A stretch of DNA of 64,000 nt from Branchiostoma floridae (taxonomy: Eukaryota > Chordata > Leptocardii > Amphioxiformes > Branchiostomatidae), in NCBI RefSeq assembly GCF_000003815.2, contig NC_049989.1:8398251-8462250 (forward strand). The letters are read 5' to 3'. A program made the position numbers and the translations under genes. Of the stretch, positions 19,856-31,279 are shown one piece after another. Positions within the stretch are counted from its first letter, which is position 1. Every line of letters begins with the position of its first letter. Below the pieces are notes generated by a model that made no database searches, was not told the origin of the DNA, and worked only from the letters and a program-made list of their open reading frames with translations.

Positions 19856-20429
19856 GTGCACATACTGCGTATACAGCACTAGCGCCCTGTTGTCCACCCA
19901 TGCCATTTTGTTGCAGCGTGTATTGTTCGTATGTCGGATTCTCGTACAATTCAATATCGCCATCTCTGACAGGGAAAGGAGAAGTGACGCAATTGTCTCG
20001 TGACCCGAAATCCCCAGTGCCGGGTTCCGAGTTTGCATGTGCCATGGTTTCTCGAAAGTTTGTCTGATGACGTCGAACAACGTAAATTTTTCAGTGTTAT
20101 CTAAATGCAGAAAGCATGGAAACTTATCTTGTATACATTGGAAGTTGCCGTCGTTACAAAATCTGGGGTAGTTTCTGTACATCATGATATTAACTGATTT
20201 TATTATTTAAAAAACAACGTGTGTTCGCTGCAAATTGTGTTCACAATGTGATTTCTGCTGATAATTTCTTCATAATAAACGCTGCACTGTACTGTCTTAT
20301 CCCATAACATCACAACGCCAGGTTTGTTGAGAACTACTGGAGTGTTTTGGGTTACAGTAAGACTGGATTGTGACGACGAATGCATGTTTACTACCAGGCA
20401 AGCAATTATGAGGCTTGCTACAAAAAGAT

Positions 20430-20599
20430 TAATCTCCAAGCAGATCCTACAATGGCATAAAATAGTACCAAACTGGCCAAGGAGTGTAGTCAGCCAAGAG
20501 GTGTCCCGGTAGACAAACACACTCCTAGGCCGGCCGGCTTCACTCCTCTGCCAGCTTTTGATACTATCTTATGCCACCGTAAGATCTGCTTGGAGATTA
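20430..20599. mobile_element. 170-bp MITE with TAATCTCCAAGCAGAT ends
   Basis: Terminal inverted repeats TAATCTCCAAGCAGATCCTAC and GTAAGATCTGCTTGGAGATTA, flanked on both sides by the direct repeat CAAAAAGAT (9 nt). The same terminus recurs at about 22977, 31277, 32222, 39390 and, diverged, 43326. Confidence 0.85.
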
Positions 20600-20859
20600 C
20601 AAAAAGATGTGGTTCTAGGAAAGAAACTTTCAGCGTGAAACTTCGTCGTGGGATGTAGCCCAATTATGTAAGAAGAAGAAAGTGTGGAAATGATCGAACC
20701 TACTGCCTTGTCGGAAAGATACATACATATATAAATGCGTAACTATGTATGTCTTAATCCACAACATTGGCTACCGGTGTACATGTATGTATACCATGGC
20801 CAAGCTTCTATCTGTTGTATACATGTTTGACGTAAACGTTACGAAGGCACAAGAGCTTA

Positions 20860-21175
20860 GTGGGTTCACACGTGCGTACATATATATTCAAGTCCTTATG
20901 AGATCTGTATGGAATGCTTAGCATCTACCAGCTGGTCCACAGGTTGCTAAAAACTTATAGAAGTTGGACAAATATGGACAGATAACATGCAATAGGAGTT
21001 AGCTGGGTCGCAAACCATACCCCTCAGCCAGCTAACTCGTCTGGCATATCATTTGTCTATATTTGTCCAATTTCTAATAATTTTTCCAGCGACCGTAAAG
21101 CCTGGTAGAGACTGATACTTCCATACGGACCTTAAACAGACTTGAATATACATACGCACGCGTACGTGAACCCAC
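20860..21175. mobile_element. Foldback MITE of about 316 bp
   Basis: GTGGGTTCAC at the left matches inverted GTGAACCCAC at the right. Both arms continue inward through TATATTCAAGTC and TTGGACAAATAT blocks to a central GAGTTAGCTGG hairpin. Related internal sequence (GGTAGAGACT) occurs at 59225-59245. Confidence 0.8.
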
Positions 21176-21783
21176 CCTTGTAGACGCAAACTTATGGTTT
21201 TATGTAAAGAACCGTCGTCCACACAAGTTTTAAGTCTGAGGCATGTGTGGTTTTGAGTAAGAAATGAAATCTGAAGATACACAGATGATCGTGTATTATA
21301 TTAAAGTCACATATGTAACAGCGTATATATTTATTTTGCAAATGTGTACCGTTCGGTGATATATTTAGCAGCAAAAATAGACTTCATATACGTAACGCAT
21401 ATCCAACGCATATTCATCCAGGTAAAATAAGTCTCTTTCTTGGCTTATAGTTAGACTATACATATTAGTAAGTAGAACACAAGACCCTTCGTTTACATAT
21501 CCTTTCCACATATTATCTACGTCTCCTAAAAGATATTTATTTATCTTTGCTAATTCGTCTTAAAACAGTGTTGGAATCATTAAAAGCATCTTGTCATTAT
21601 GGTTAGCTTAAGTAGCCAGTGTAAAACAGTTAATAAACATTATTGACTAAAATAAAGTATAAAACACACAGAGAGCTCTGTGGAGATTCTGCCCAAACAG
21701 CAGTCGAAAGGCATCTTGGGTAACATGATTTTAAACACCGACTAGCGGTTAAACTTGTAATTTCACCAAAATAGCAACAGTTT

Positions 21784-24700
21784 TCACCACCATGTGAAGG
21801 TTAAGTCGTACTTGTACCCACATATGTAGCCAATCCCCTTGCAGGTATCTAAGAGTGTGGCACTCAGATTGAAACCCCTTTCTTTCACCAAGTCGAATTC
21901 TATAGAGCTAAGTAGGTTAGTGACGTCGAGAGTCTGAGGGAGATTCAAAAAACCCACGTCATGTCGAGCCAGCTCGCAAATCATGTGCATCTGTGTGGCA
22001 GAAAAAAGTGCACCTTAGCGTCACTCATTTTAAAATGTCAACATGGAGTTAAACGTTTTGGGGCAAGCGAAAGCTACAGGCAATGTTGCCTACAGAAATG
22101 AACAGCAGCGATAAACCTTGGATAAACAATAGCTAAACAGTGATCAAAACCATTAAAGTTATCCATTGAGATATCCCTGCGTCGTTAAATATATATAATA
22201 AAGGAAACCATCCTGATGAATAAAAGTTTATCACGTAGCTCAAGGATACTTTATCTTTATGTGCTGTCTTTTTATACGCTGGGGTGTTGTACAACATTGG
22301 ACTCGATAGACATTTGTTTCTACTTCTTCTCACCTTTACTTGTGGACCATCGTTCAGGTAGTGGAAAGTGACGAGGACGCGTGATTGTCTCCTCATGTCC
22401 AGTTTGGCCCGCTCCCTCCCCACCATGATGATCTGTTCCAACAGATCCTTGTAGTTCGGCACTTTGGAGACGAACTGGGCCTTCACTACGTCACTGGCCA
22501 CGGGCTGGACGTTCTGAAGGATATAGTACATGACTGATTGTTGCGCACCCTAAAGGATGTACATGCTGACTTTTTGGAACTCCTTCTGCTACCTTCCTCC
22601 GGGCAAAACCGATATATGTGGCGATGCATTTCTAAGGACGCTATCCCAAAATGTCTAAGCTTGTCTGAGCGGAGTTTATTAACTGTAGTCGTGTCTACAA
22701 CTGGCAGTCTATACCTGTAAGGCTGCCATCAGAGTGAGAAGCCCGTAGTGCTGCGCCTCACTGTAGAGTCGCCTGGCGGCGCCACGCGGGGGCATCTGCT
22801 CCGCCCGCAACCAGGCCAAAATGTATGTGAACAAGGCTCCATCCCGATCTGAGACAAAATAAAATATACATACATTTAGATATGACTTTGCAAATGTTTA
22901 AGCGAAGCACTTAACAAGTTTGAGGCTTGTGCCATGCACTTTCAGCCGCCTAAAAACATTACGAACCATCCTCGCCATCTGCTTGGAGATTAATCATTAC
23001 TGTGGTGGCAGCGGTATTACACTGGTGGCAGCGGTGGGATCGGAACTTACCGATGAAATACCGCCCATCCTCGTCCTTTTGGATCTTGTGCCGACCAGAA
23101 AACATGCCAGCAAGCATGGAGTCCTTCTGGGACCGAAGTGTGGTCAGCAGAGTGGTGAAGTGGACCCCTCCCACGTTCAGGTTGACCACATCAGGGAACT
23201 AAGCGTGGCAACCAATACGAAATTAATAAGTGAATGCTATACTTAGTCACATTCATATATCATAGTAATTGATATTTGAATTGATAATGAAAGCGAAGTA
23301 ATTGTTATTCCGTCATTTAAGTGGTCACAATCATTACTTTTATCCGTATTAACTAATTTTCATTTTGATTATTGATTGAATAACATTATCTGGATAAGAC
23401 TTGTACCACTGTCACATAATCTACGATTTTCGGACATACTTCAAGATCGCTAGAAGGTCTGCCAATTTTAAGATCTTCAGGCCCCTAAAAATCGCTGGCG
23501 ATCCCTAAAAATCGCGCGCTGATCGAGAGAACACCGGACGTCTTGCTGTCGAAAATGTCTTTTAGAGCTCGCAAACTCGTCGTCCGATCGATTTTCGCTA
23601 CATGTGACAGGGGTAGTAAGATCTATTAATACCCCCTCACATGTAGCGAAAATCGGACGACGAGTCTGCGAGCTCTAAATTACGAGGAGGCATGACCATG
23701 CTGCCGACGAAGAAATGGCAGAGTTCCCCCCTTCCCGCCAGGGTCATGCCTCCTCGTAATTTAGAGCTCGCAGACTAGTCGTCCGATCGATTTTCACTAC
23801 ATGTGAGGGGGGTATAAGAAGGCCGTGCTTCAATGTCTGATTCTGCAGTGACTTATGCTCTTCTACAATGCACTTTGATCAAGCGATTGTCGTGTTTGCT
23901 TTGTTATTTGTATGTTTATTTCTGCCTTTCTATCAACCGTATGGATAGGGTATCGCTGTTTTAAAACTACTAATGACAGCGATCATTCTATTGTACACGG
24001 TCGGAGACCAAAACAACTGCTTTGATAATACGTGTTTTCAAACTCAGTACTGTAAATATGATAGTTGTACTTACTGTAAACTGTGTGTATCTCTTTTCAA
24101 ATGGCGTCCATGGCCAGGAAGACTAGTTGTGTGGGCCATTTGAGAATGAAGTGTACGTGTAAGTGTAAGTGTAGGTGCTGTTATGGTTTCTTGCAATTGG
24201 TGACAGAAAGCAAATGAATTTCAAGCTCATTAAATAGGTAAGAAAATATTGACATCCATTGTTATTATTTGATTCAGTATTCCTGTATCTGAATGGAACG
24301 TTTCAAATAGAATAGTAATAGTTTACACTGGCCGACAATTTGAAACTGTGATTCTAAATATGCGTACTCCTAAGTGCACACTAATAATATGATCTATAAG
24401 AGGACAACCAAAACTATAAAAAAATATTAGCTATATTCACATACAAAACAATACGCTCCATTGAACATGAACATGACAAATTGTTTTCGTTTCGGGAATT
24501 TCTAACATTGTAAATCAAGAAGTAATTCATTTATAGTACAGTATAGCGTTAGCTGCTTTGTCCTAGTTGGCTCGAAAATCAATGCTTATCGAATGTTCTT
24601 CTTTTGCAGTGGGGAACATAAAAGTGTGAGCAGAATGTCAAGATCTTTGAATCATCTATTTCAACTATTTGTAATATGATATATTGTCGGATGATTCACA

Positions 24701-24975
24701 TTTAGTTTCTACGTCTATTGGTACATTCATAAAGGCTATGTAAGATCACGTATCATATTGTTAATGGTATGTACTATGTCACAAGAATAAAATAGATTTA
24801 CCTTATCATGGCATTCTTCATCTAGGTATTCATACCGAGGAGGCCGGATGGACCCGTTGTTCAGAGGAACGTCAGTCATATTGCTTCTTTCTGATTGTGA
24901 GTTCTCAGCAGCGCCCCTAGCATCTGGGTCCGGTACTGCCGGTACATCGTGATTGTCGGGCACGTTTTCTGACAT
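21784..24975 (-). CDS. KCTD7-like: KCTD7/KCTD14-like BTB domain protein, 5 exons
   Basis: Exons on the minus strand: 24802-24975, 23051-23198, 22715-22848, 22340-22513 and 21784-21990, together 278 aa with consistent phases. KCTD proteins form ring-shaped oligomers through a T1-type BTB domain. Many are cullin-3 adaptors or modulate channels. The BTB domain starts at residue 59: VVNLNVGGVHFTTLLTTLRS, DSMLAGMFSGRH, DGRYFIDRDGALF, then PPRGAARRLYSEAQHYGLL. The C-terminal domain ends YDLTFTWW, like the ITWW ending of KCTD7 and KCTD14. The first exon is a disordered acidic leader. ATG 24975 is the first in frame. Human KCTD7 (epilepsy gene) has similar length, but KCTD14 similarity cannot be separated by eye. 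Confidence 0.9.
23561..23813. repeat. Nested palindromic repeat in KCTD7-like intron 1
   Basis: A 55-nt unit (TTTAGAGCTCGCA...CGTCCGATCGATTTTC...CTACATGTGA) occurs forward at 23561, inverted at about 23630-23685, and forward again at about 23759-23806. Between the last two sit inverted arms TACGAGGAGGCATGACC and GGTCATGCCTCCTCGTA. The whole can fold in two alternative hairpins. Confidence 0.85.
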
Positions 24976-26477
24976 CAGCCTTCAGTAATGTTATCAGATT
25001 GGCTCAGGGGATTTTGTGTAGAGAATACGTAGACAGCAACAGAACGCCTGAAATATGGATCAATGCAAAGGAATTCATGGTCACTCACTAGGACTTGGAG
25101 TCAACAATTTTTCATTAGAAATCCACTACATGTCTACATTTTTTTCTTTGGTAAATTTTGAAGCGCCATATATTTTAAGGACAAGATTTATTTACTTTGG
25201 GACCGTATCCATCACATAAATCGTACAGGCAGAAATTGGACGATACATTGATACTATTCATTACCTGTCAAATGGTAGACCCTTTATATACAAGATCGGG
25301 TCACACATTTTGTAACGTTTTATTGTTCACCGTTGTCTCAACATCAGATAAATGATGTAACGTTATACATTCACATTGTACCAAGATCTAATCGTGATAC
25401 ATTGAGTGATACTGCAAGCGCAGACCTGGCAAACATTCAAGACAGAATCACAGAATGAGATGAAGTCAATCCCTAGGGTTAGATCATGTATCGATTCCCC
25501 AAACGTGACTGTACTGTAACACCAACACAGTTACCACAAAACATCAAGGTAAGAAACAGGATATGTCACATGTCCACTGTTGACGGTTTAGGTGCCATAC
25601 TCTTGATCAACTTGGTAACGCCTGACTACTACACTGGAATCCAAACTAAAGACTCAATCACATGCAGTTCTTCGGCACCAGGGCTAGCATCCCCAAGAAA
25701 CCTTTACTTCATTCCCCTGGGGATGGCCCTTCGCTCTGATTGATTCGGATAGACATTCACAAAAATTACCGGAGTGGCTTTATAATAGTTGGCCAGGCGG
25801 AGATAGACGCTTACGGTGCCGAAGAAATCTACGGGCCGGCTGAGGCTGTGAGAGACTTGTGCCAGTGGTGACCAGGTCACGGTTTACAGAATCACAAATC
25901 GTAGAACTGTTCATGTCTATCTGAAAAACTCGAGTCATCCAGGCGCTTAGTGAACCTTCTAGGTTTGAATTCTGCATATACAGCTCATGCTATAAAAACA
26001 CACAGCAGCTAGCAGTCTAAAATTCGATATCTAACACATGCACGTACCTGTAGGAACTTGGTCGACGGCTACGACTACCAATTCAAGCTACCACCCAGGT
26101 CTTGTTGATGACTAGACTGTAACACCGTTCTTGCACAGTAGACTGTAACACCATACATGGCTCATTTCACAACAAAAACCTGCCCCACCTCCCGACTCCA
26201 TCCACAGGTGATTAATGAACTCTGGTAGAAACCACTCTCATTGAAGGGGTGTCTGTCCTTATCTTTCATAAACAGTTCACTTACCGTTTCATATTGTACT
26301 AGAATGATAAAGAATAATGACTTTTATATTTTAATGTAGTTAATTGATATCAATTTAGACTGTGTATTATCATTATTATTATCATTTGCTAACCTTAAAC
26401 CCCCTTTCTTCTAGTAAACTATTCTGATCACCTCTGACCTTTTGGAGAGTTAGTCTTCAACAGTCATTGCGTGTAAT
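24976..26477. other. Divergent spacer between KCTD7-like and MMAB
   Basis: 1.5 kb between two divergently transcribed genes. No coding exon, TATA box or CpG-rich core stands out. Promoters for both genes must lie here or just inside. Confidence 0.5.
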
Positions 26478-29400
26478 ATGTTGTTAAACCAGATCGTTCA
26501 GCGGTCAGTGTTTCTGACAAGGCTTCTGCCACAGTCCTTTAGAATAGAGCAAACAGTGTCACCGGTGTGCCGGCGGTATTACTCCAGGTAGGTATAGATT
26601 TTACGTGTTTATTGTAGGTCGTGGGGAGGGGGGCATTTTAAAGAGGGCGTTTGTTGTGATTGACGTCTCTGGGTCATGCACCAAGTTCAAGTTTGTACGG
26701 AGCAAAGTCCATTGTACGGGGAGCCAGGACGTGTGAAACAACTAGTCTGGGGCGGATACGTTGTGAAAGCAGCTCAAAAACGGAACATATGGACAAGAGG
26801 TGAATTTATTTTTTCGGATGATCATCAGAAATCCTTTGATCAGGGGTGCCTAAGTAATCATACGATCCTTACGGAAAACATACGATCCTTACGGAAAACA
26901 TACGATCCTTACGGAAAACATACGATCCACTACTAAGAAACATACGATCCTTACGGAAATCATACGATCCACTACTAGGAAACATACGATCCTTACAGAA
27001 AACATACGATCCACTACTAGAAACATACGATCCTTACGGGAAACATACGATCCTTACTAATCTTTTGGACCAACGCACGGGTCACGTCACACAAGCGGCA
27101 GATTCACTATGGCGGCCTCGAGATTGCTCATTATTTGTTACGATATCTTTGCGTACGGGCTTGTCACATCCTGCTAAACACCAAAACCCCAACCTACAAT
27201 AATGCTGGCTTCTTAGGCGGCATATAATAGTTCTCCAGAGTCAGCCATCTTGAATTTGGCGCTGATGTCACGTGGTCCAGCAGTTTAGTAAGGATCGGAG
27301 GTTTCTAGTAGTGGATCGTATGTTTTCTGTAAGGATCATATGTTTCCTAGTAGTGGATCGTATGATTTCTGTAAGGATCGTATGTTTCTTAGTAGTGGAT
27401 CGTATGTTTTCCGTAAGGATCGTATGTTTTCCGTAAGGATCGTATGATTACTTAGGCACCCCTGTTGATACCTAAGTTTCTATTAGTGTCATGGATTACA
27501 TGTGTGATTTACCCTTAGAGTTTTACCATACGAGAAGAGGCATTAGAGCTAGGTCACATGAGTCAACTTTTTAAACTGGTAAAAGGTATTGCAATTAAAC
27601 ATCATTGGAATACCTCTGAGTCCTTGATTCTTCAAGCTGGCAATGGGCTGTTCCAAAAAATAACTGTAGAGGGGGGGTGGAAGAGGCTGGATTGGAGGGG
27701 GGGTAGGGTTCAAGCGTCTGGATTTGGAACTAGGGAGGGTTTCTGCCAATTTGGACTTGGAACTAGGGAGGGTTTTGGCAATTTTGGATTGGAACTAGGG
27801 AGGGTTTTGGCAATTTTGGATTGGAACTAGGGAGGGTTTGGGGCATTTTGGACTGGGAACCAGGGAGGGTTTGAGAAATTTTTGGATTGGAACTAGGGTA
27901 GGGACAAAAGTTGATTTTTGACCTCTTCCACCCCCCCTCTACAGTTATTTTTTGGAACAGCCCAATGTATGATGGTTGCTGTTAAAAAGCTGAACATCCT
28001 TTAATAGGTCTTTCCTTCTATTCAGTAAGGAAGAACAGAAGAAGAAGCAACTAAAAATCTACACAAGGACTGGTGACAAAGGTAAATTATTAAGGCTGAA
28101 AGCAAAATTCAATTTCATATCGATTATGTATTGTTAGTAAATTATTTTGAAGATTTAGTGCTAAAGTAATGGTCCCCTTCGCATGTTTTGAAATAATTCC
28201 TTCCTCAATATTATGATAGAAATATACTTAGCAGGGTTCTCTCCAGAGAGTGGAATAAGGGAGGCCCTCCACTATACTCTCAGCCAGCTCCACTATACTA
28301 TTTTTCAAATTTAGTGTGTTTCTTCCCTATTTTCTTTGTTAGTTTTGCTAAGATTAATGACAATTCACAGATTTTTGTACGAAGTGGCATCACTTTTCCA
28401 GTCAGCATTGTCTGCAAAAACTTGTGAATGAGCAATGATCAAAACAATAGTAGTTTTGCCACTTCACAACAAAGGAATAACAACAGTATATCATACTTGT
28501 AGTATTTGACACCCTCTGTCATTGCAAAATGAACCCATTTTCATGAAAGTGCAGCGCGTTGGTGCGGGTTATTTTTGCCAGCCCCTCCACTATACTAAAA
28601 AATTCTGGGGAGAACCCTGCTTAGTATTGAATCATTTCTAACAATCACCATGGTTCATGTTTTTTCCTTTAGGAAAATCCAGTTTATTTACTGGAGAGAG
28701 ACGGAAGAAAGATGACACCATCTTTGAAGCACTAGGAACAACAGATGAGCTGTCCTGTGCAGTAGGGTAAAGAATTTCATGTTTTAATCATCCTTTTTGT
28801 ATGTGTTCATGACTTTGACTGAAGCAGGGCAGAAGGGGGCAAAGTCCATCTCTGATCATATTTATTTACCTGCAAGGCAATGATTTACCTGCTGTATCAA
28901 ATGCATTTTTTAATGTCAGGTCCCTATCAAAGAGCCAAGTACAGTATAAGCCAGTTAATTGCACACCGGATTAAGGCACACTTCTGTTAATGGCACGGAA
29001 TACCAAAATCCCAAACCAGTGTAGTTCGGCTGGATAACTCCGCATTAATGCACCACTGGGATAATTATGCAAAATATGCTGGCAAATGGGGTGTGCAATT
29101 AAACGGCTTCGGGCTTCTACTGCACTGTATTCCAAAGGATAGTGCAACCGGTACTGGATAAGGTAATCACAAAGAGGAAGTGGGCTAATTTTCCTGAAAC
29201 TATACATGTGGAAAGTTTGCAACTTACCATTTACCACTATTATGTATGCCCCTTCCTTTCCAACAGGCTAGCTGGAGAATTTGGCAATGATGCTGGACAT
29301 CAGTTCATGGACAGGCTAGAAAAGGTAATCAACTGTTGTATTAAATTGTAACATTTAGAGATACCCACCATTTTAAAATCCCTTTGGCTCATTTCTGCCA

Positions 29401-31279
29401 TACTATAGTCAAAAATACAATTGACTTGACTGTAATGTAATGTTGACAGATCCAAAGTTTACTACAAGATGTGGGGTCCAACATTGCCACACCACGGACT
29501 AAGGCACAGGATGGAAAACTGGGTAAGAGAACAACATCTACTCATACTCATAGCCACAGAATCAGTAATCTATCTATGAGATTATACAGATATGCTCCCT
29601 ATCAGTTTGGTGCAAAATTGCAGCAAACGACTTTTCATTTTGATGATTGCAATAGATTATCTGTATGATTTCATGATTTTGCACTGTACAGTTGATAATG
29701 GCCTCTCATATTTTTACTCAGCTCGGACAGAATTCCCCTCTGGTTCAGTAGAGGAGCTGGAAGGATGGATTGATGAGTACACAGAACAGCTGCCTCCTCT
29801 AACCAACTTTATACTGCCTGTAAGATCCTCCTGGTTTTATACCACGCATAGTGTGCACTTCTATAACATTATCAGACCTTTTGATGATTGTCAATCGAGT
29901 AATAAACAACACACTCTCTATCTTTCTGGTGCTCCCTCTGTTTTTCAATCTTTATGATGGTTACAGATCCAGGTAAACAATATTTAAATGTAATTCAACC
30001 TCTACAACTGGATAAAAAGGGAGATTTACCTCTGGATGTTTTGAGTGACATCCATCACTTTCTCTTTCTGTTTCTTGCTGTTTATTCTTTATTCTCTGTC
30101 TGTCTCATTTATATCTCTGTCCTTCTGATCCTCTGTTTCAATTGAATAAAGTGTATTTTCAAATTACTAGTATCTATCTCCTTTTGACATGGTATTTTTC
30201 CTTACCAGTCTGGAGGAAAAACCAGCGCTTCTCTCCACATGGCTCGAGCTATCTGTAGAAGAACTGAAAGAAGGTTTGTGTGGATCCGTCTTATATGTGC
30301 ATCTTTGACATTATTTGAGGTTACAGAAATTAGAGATGTGTGGAGTAGCCCATAGCTTGTCCAAACTCTTAAAAATGACTACAGTGAAGAAAAAGACAAG
30401 TATTCATGTCATGCAAACTTTCATTTTGTCATCATCATTTGTGACTCTCATCTAAGAAAACGTCAATTTGAGCAAATGTTTTTCTTTATGTTGGAATCTA
30501 AAAGACTGTTGGACTAGAGACTAAGGGCAACCAACTGTCTGTATAGTTGATGTCTCTGTAAGTGCGTTTGGGAACCCACAGCAGGAATGACTTATTCTGT
30601 GTATTGTCCTGTTCCAGACTGGTGCCCCTGGTCAGCTCAGGGGATGTAGATGCTGAAGTAGGCAGATATATCAACAGGTGAGGCATGAGAAGTAACCATT
30701 TTGAGTTCTGTTTCAGTCAACCTTGTAGTACAGTATTACAGGATAGATTTTGATGGTCCGGACTGTTAAAGGGGCAACCAAGAAGAATCAAAGGAGGGTA
30801 TGGAAATTTAAAAAAAATCTGCACCAGAGAATTATGAAGACAACTTTACTCCAGAAAGATTTATTTTCTGGTCATTATTTTGGTCACTAGCAAACTATGT
30901 TTGTACAAGACTTGAGTGAGACTAAGAGTTGGTTTGTAGAAAAAGATGGCTTCATCATGTCTAGAGTGCTCCTCTTGAAAATATACAGTGGTACTTTATT
31001 GTAATATACAATGTCTTAGATAAAAACTGGAAGTGACATGTGACTTCTTAATACCAGTTGTAGCAAGAAATTGATGTAGAAAACATCTGCAAGTGTGTCC
31101 GACATATTTAGGGATAAGGAACTTTGATGGCAGTGAACATGTGAAATGTTATCACAATCACTGTGTTTTTCATTTTTTCCAGACTGAGTGATTTTCTCTT
31201 CACCCTTGCACGTTTTGCGGCAATGACTGAAAACAAGGAAGAAAAGATATACAGGAGGGTCAAAGGTCAAGACAAGTAA
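26478..31279 (+). CDS. MMAB: Cob(I)yrinic acid a,c-diamide adenosyltransferase, mitochondrial (9 exons)
   Basis: Transfers adenosyl from ATP to cob(I)alamin, making the cofactor of methylmalonyl-CoA mutase in mitochondria. Exons: 26478-26587, 28026-28081, 28673-28766, 29267-29324, 29450-29522, 29722-29819, 30209-30273, 30618-30677 and 31183-31279. They total 711 nt, 236 aa, with all phases consistent. The N-terminus ([19 protein letters not shown]) is Arg-rich and amphipathic, as for a mitochondrial presequence. PduO-type motifs seen: [18 protein letters not shown] (ATP-binding loop), [33 protein letters not shown] followed by ICRRTERR (active-site Arg and Glu region), [13 protein letters not shown]. 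The stop codon TAA coincides with the first bases of a transposon-type inverted repeat, so the C-terminus may be shortened relative to relatives by some residues. Three foldback elements lie in introns. Confidence 0.95.
26841..27464. mobile_element. 624-bp foldback element with satellite-built arms, MMAB intron 1
   Basis: Ends CAGGGGTGCCTAAGTAATC and its inverse, with a TTGAT duplication at 26836-26840 and 27465-27469. The arms (about 220 bp) are arrays of CATACGATCCTTACGGAAAA and CATACGATCCACTACTAGGA units. The 230-bp centre has two inverted YY1-like sites (ATGGCGGC at 27109, CCATCTTG at 27245). hAT5-like by termini and 5-bp duplication (inference). Confidence 0.9.
27646..27963. mobile_element. 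318-bp foldback element with internal minisatellite, MMAB intron 1
   Basis: Inverted termini GGGCTGTTCCAAAAAATAAC and GTTATTTTTTGGAACAGCCC extend about 42 bp each. The interior holds about five units of GGAACTAGGGAGGGTTTTGG-type sequence, 32-35 bp each. A short AAT may be the target duplication. Confidence 0.85.
28232..28619. mobile_element. 388-bp hAT-like MITE, MMAB intron 2
   Basis: Termini CAGGGTTCTCTCCAGA and TCTGGGGAGAACCCTG are flanked by CTTAG at 28227-28231 and 28620-28624. Subterminal CCACTATACT blocks occur near both ends. No transposase. Confidence 0.85.

Larger units (their letters stand above)
16681..20045 (-). pseudogene. Single-pass membrane NHL-repeat protein gene with frameshift and in-frame TAG
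   Basis: Five-exon model on the minus strand: 19138-20045, 18475-18581, 18067-18153, 17861-17930 and 16681-17534. The N-terminal cytoplasmic part carries 11-residue repeats of the type QNDQNTSTVYA. Exon 2 encodes a transmembrane helix (HIVLVAVPAAVVLLLTIGG). Exons 3-4 are a Ser/Thr stalk. The last exon is an NHL-repeat beta-propeller (GVVVSAGQIFVTDLDRKLVQ, PCDITIDGQGHLWVP, LPRGIRVDSAGHILVADEGN). A 1-nt insertion near 19603-19610 shifts the frame inside the repeat array. A TAG at 17212-17214 interrupts the propeller while the frame continues to TAA at 16681. Expected length is about 674 aa. Either the gene is dying, or these are assembly or allelic errors. The type II orientation is inferred. 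Lancelets have many NHL proteins. Confidence 0.75.
20046..21783. other. Intergenic spacer between NHL and KCTD7-like genes
   Basis: No coding exon recognised. It holds two foldback elements (20430-20599 and 20860-21175) and A/T-rich sequence. A minus-strand AATAAA at 21536-21541 could end the KCTD7-like transcript. Confidence 0.6.
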
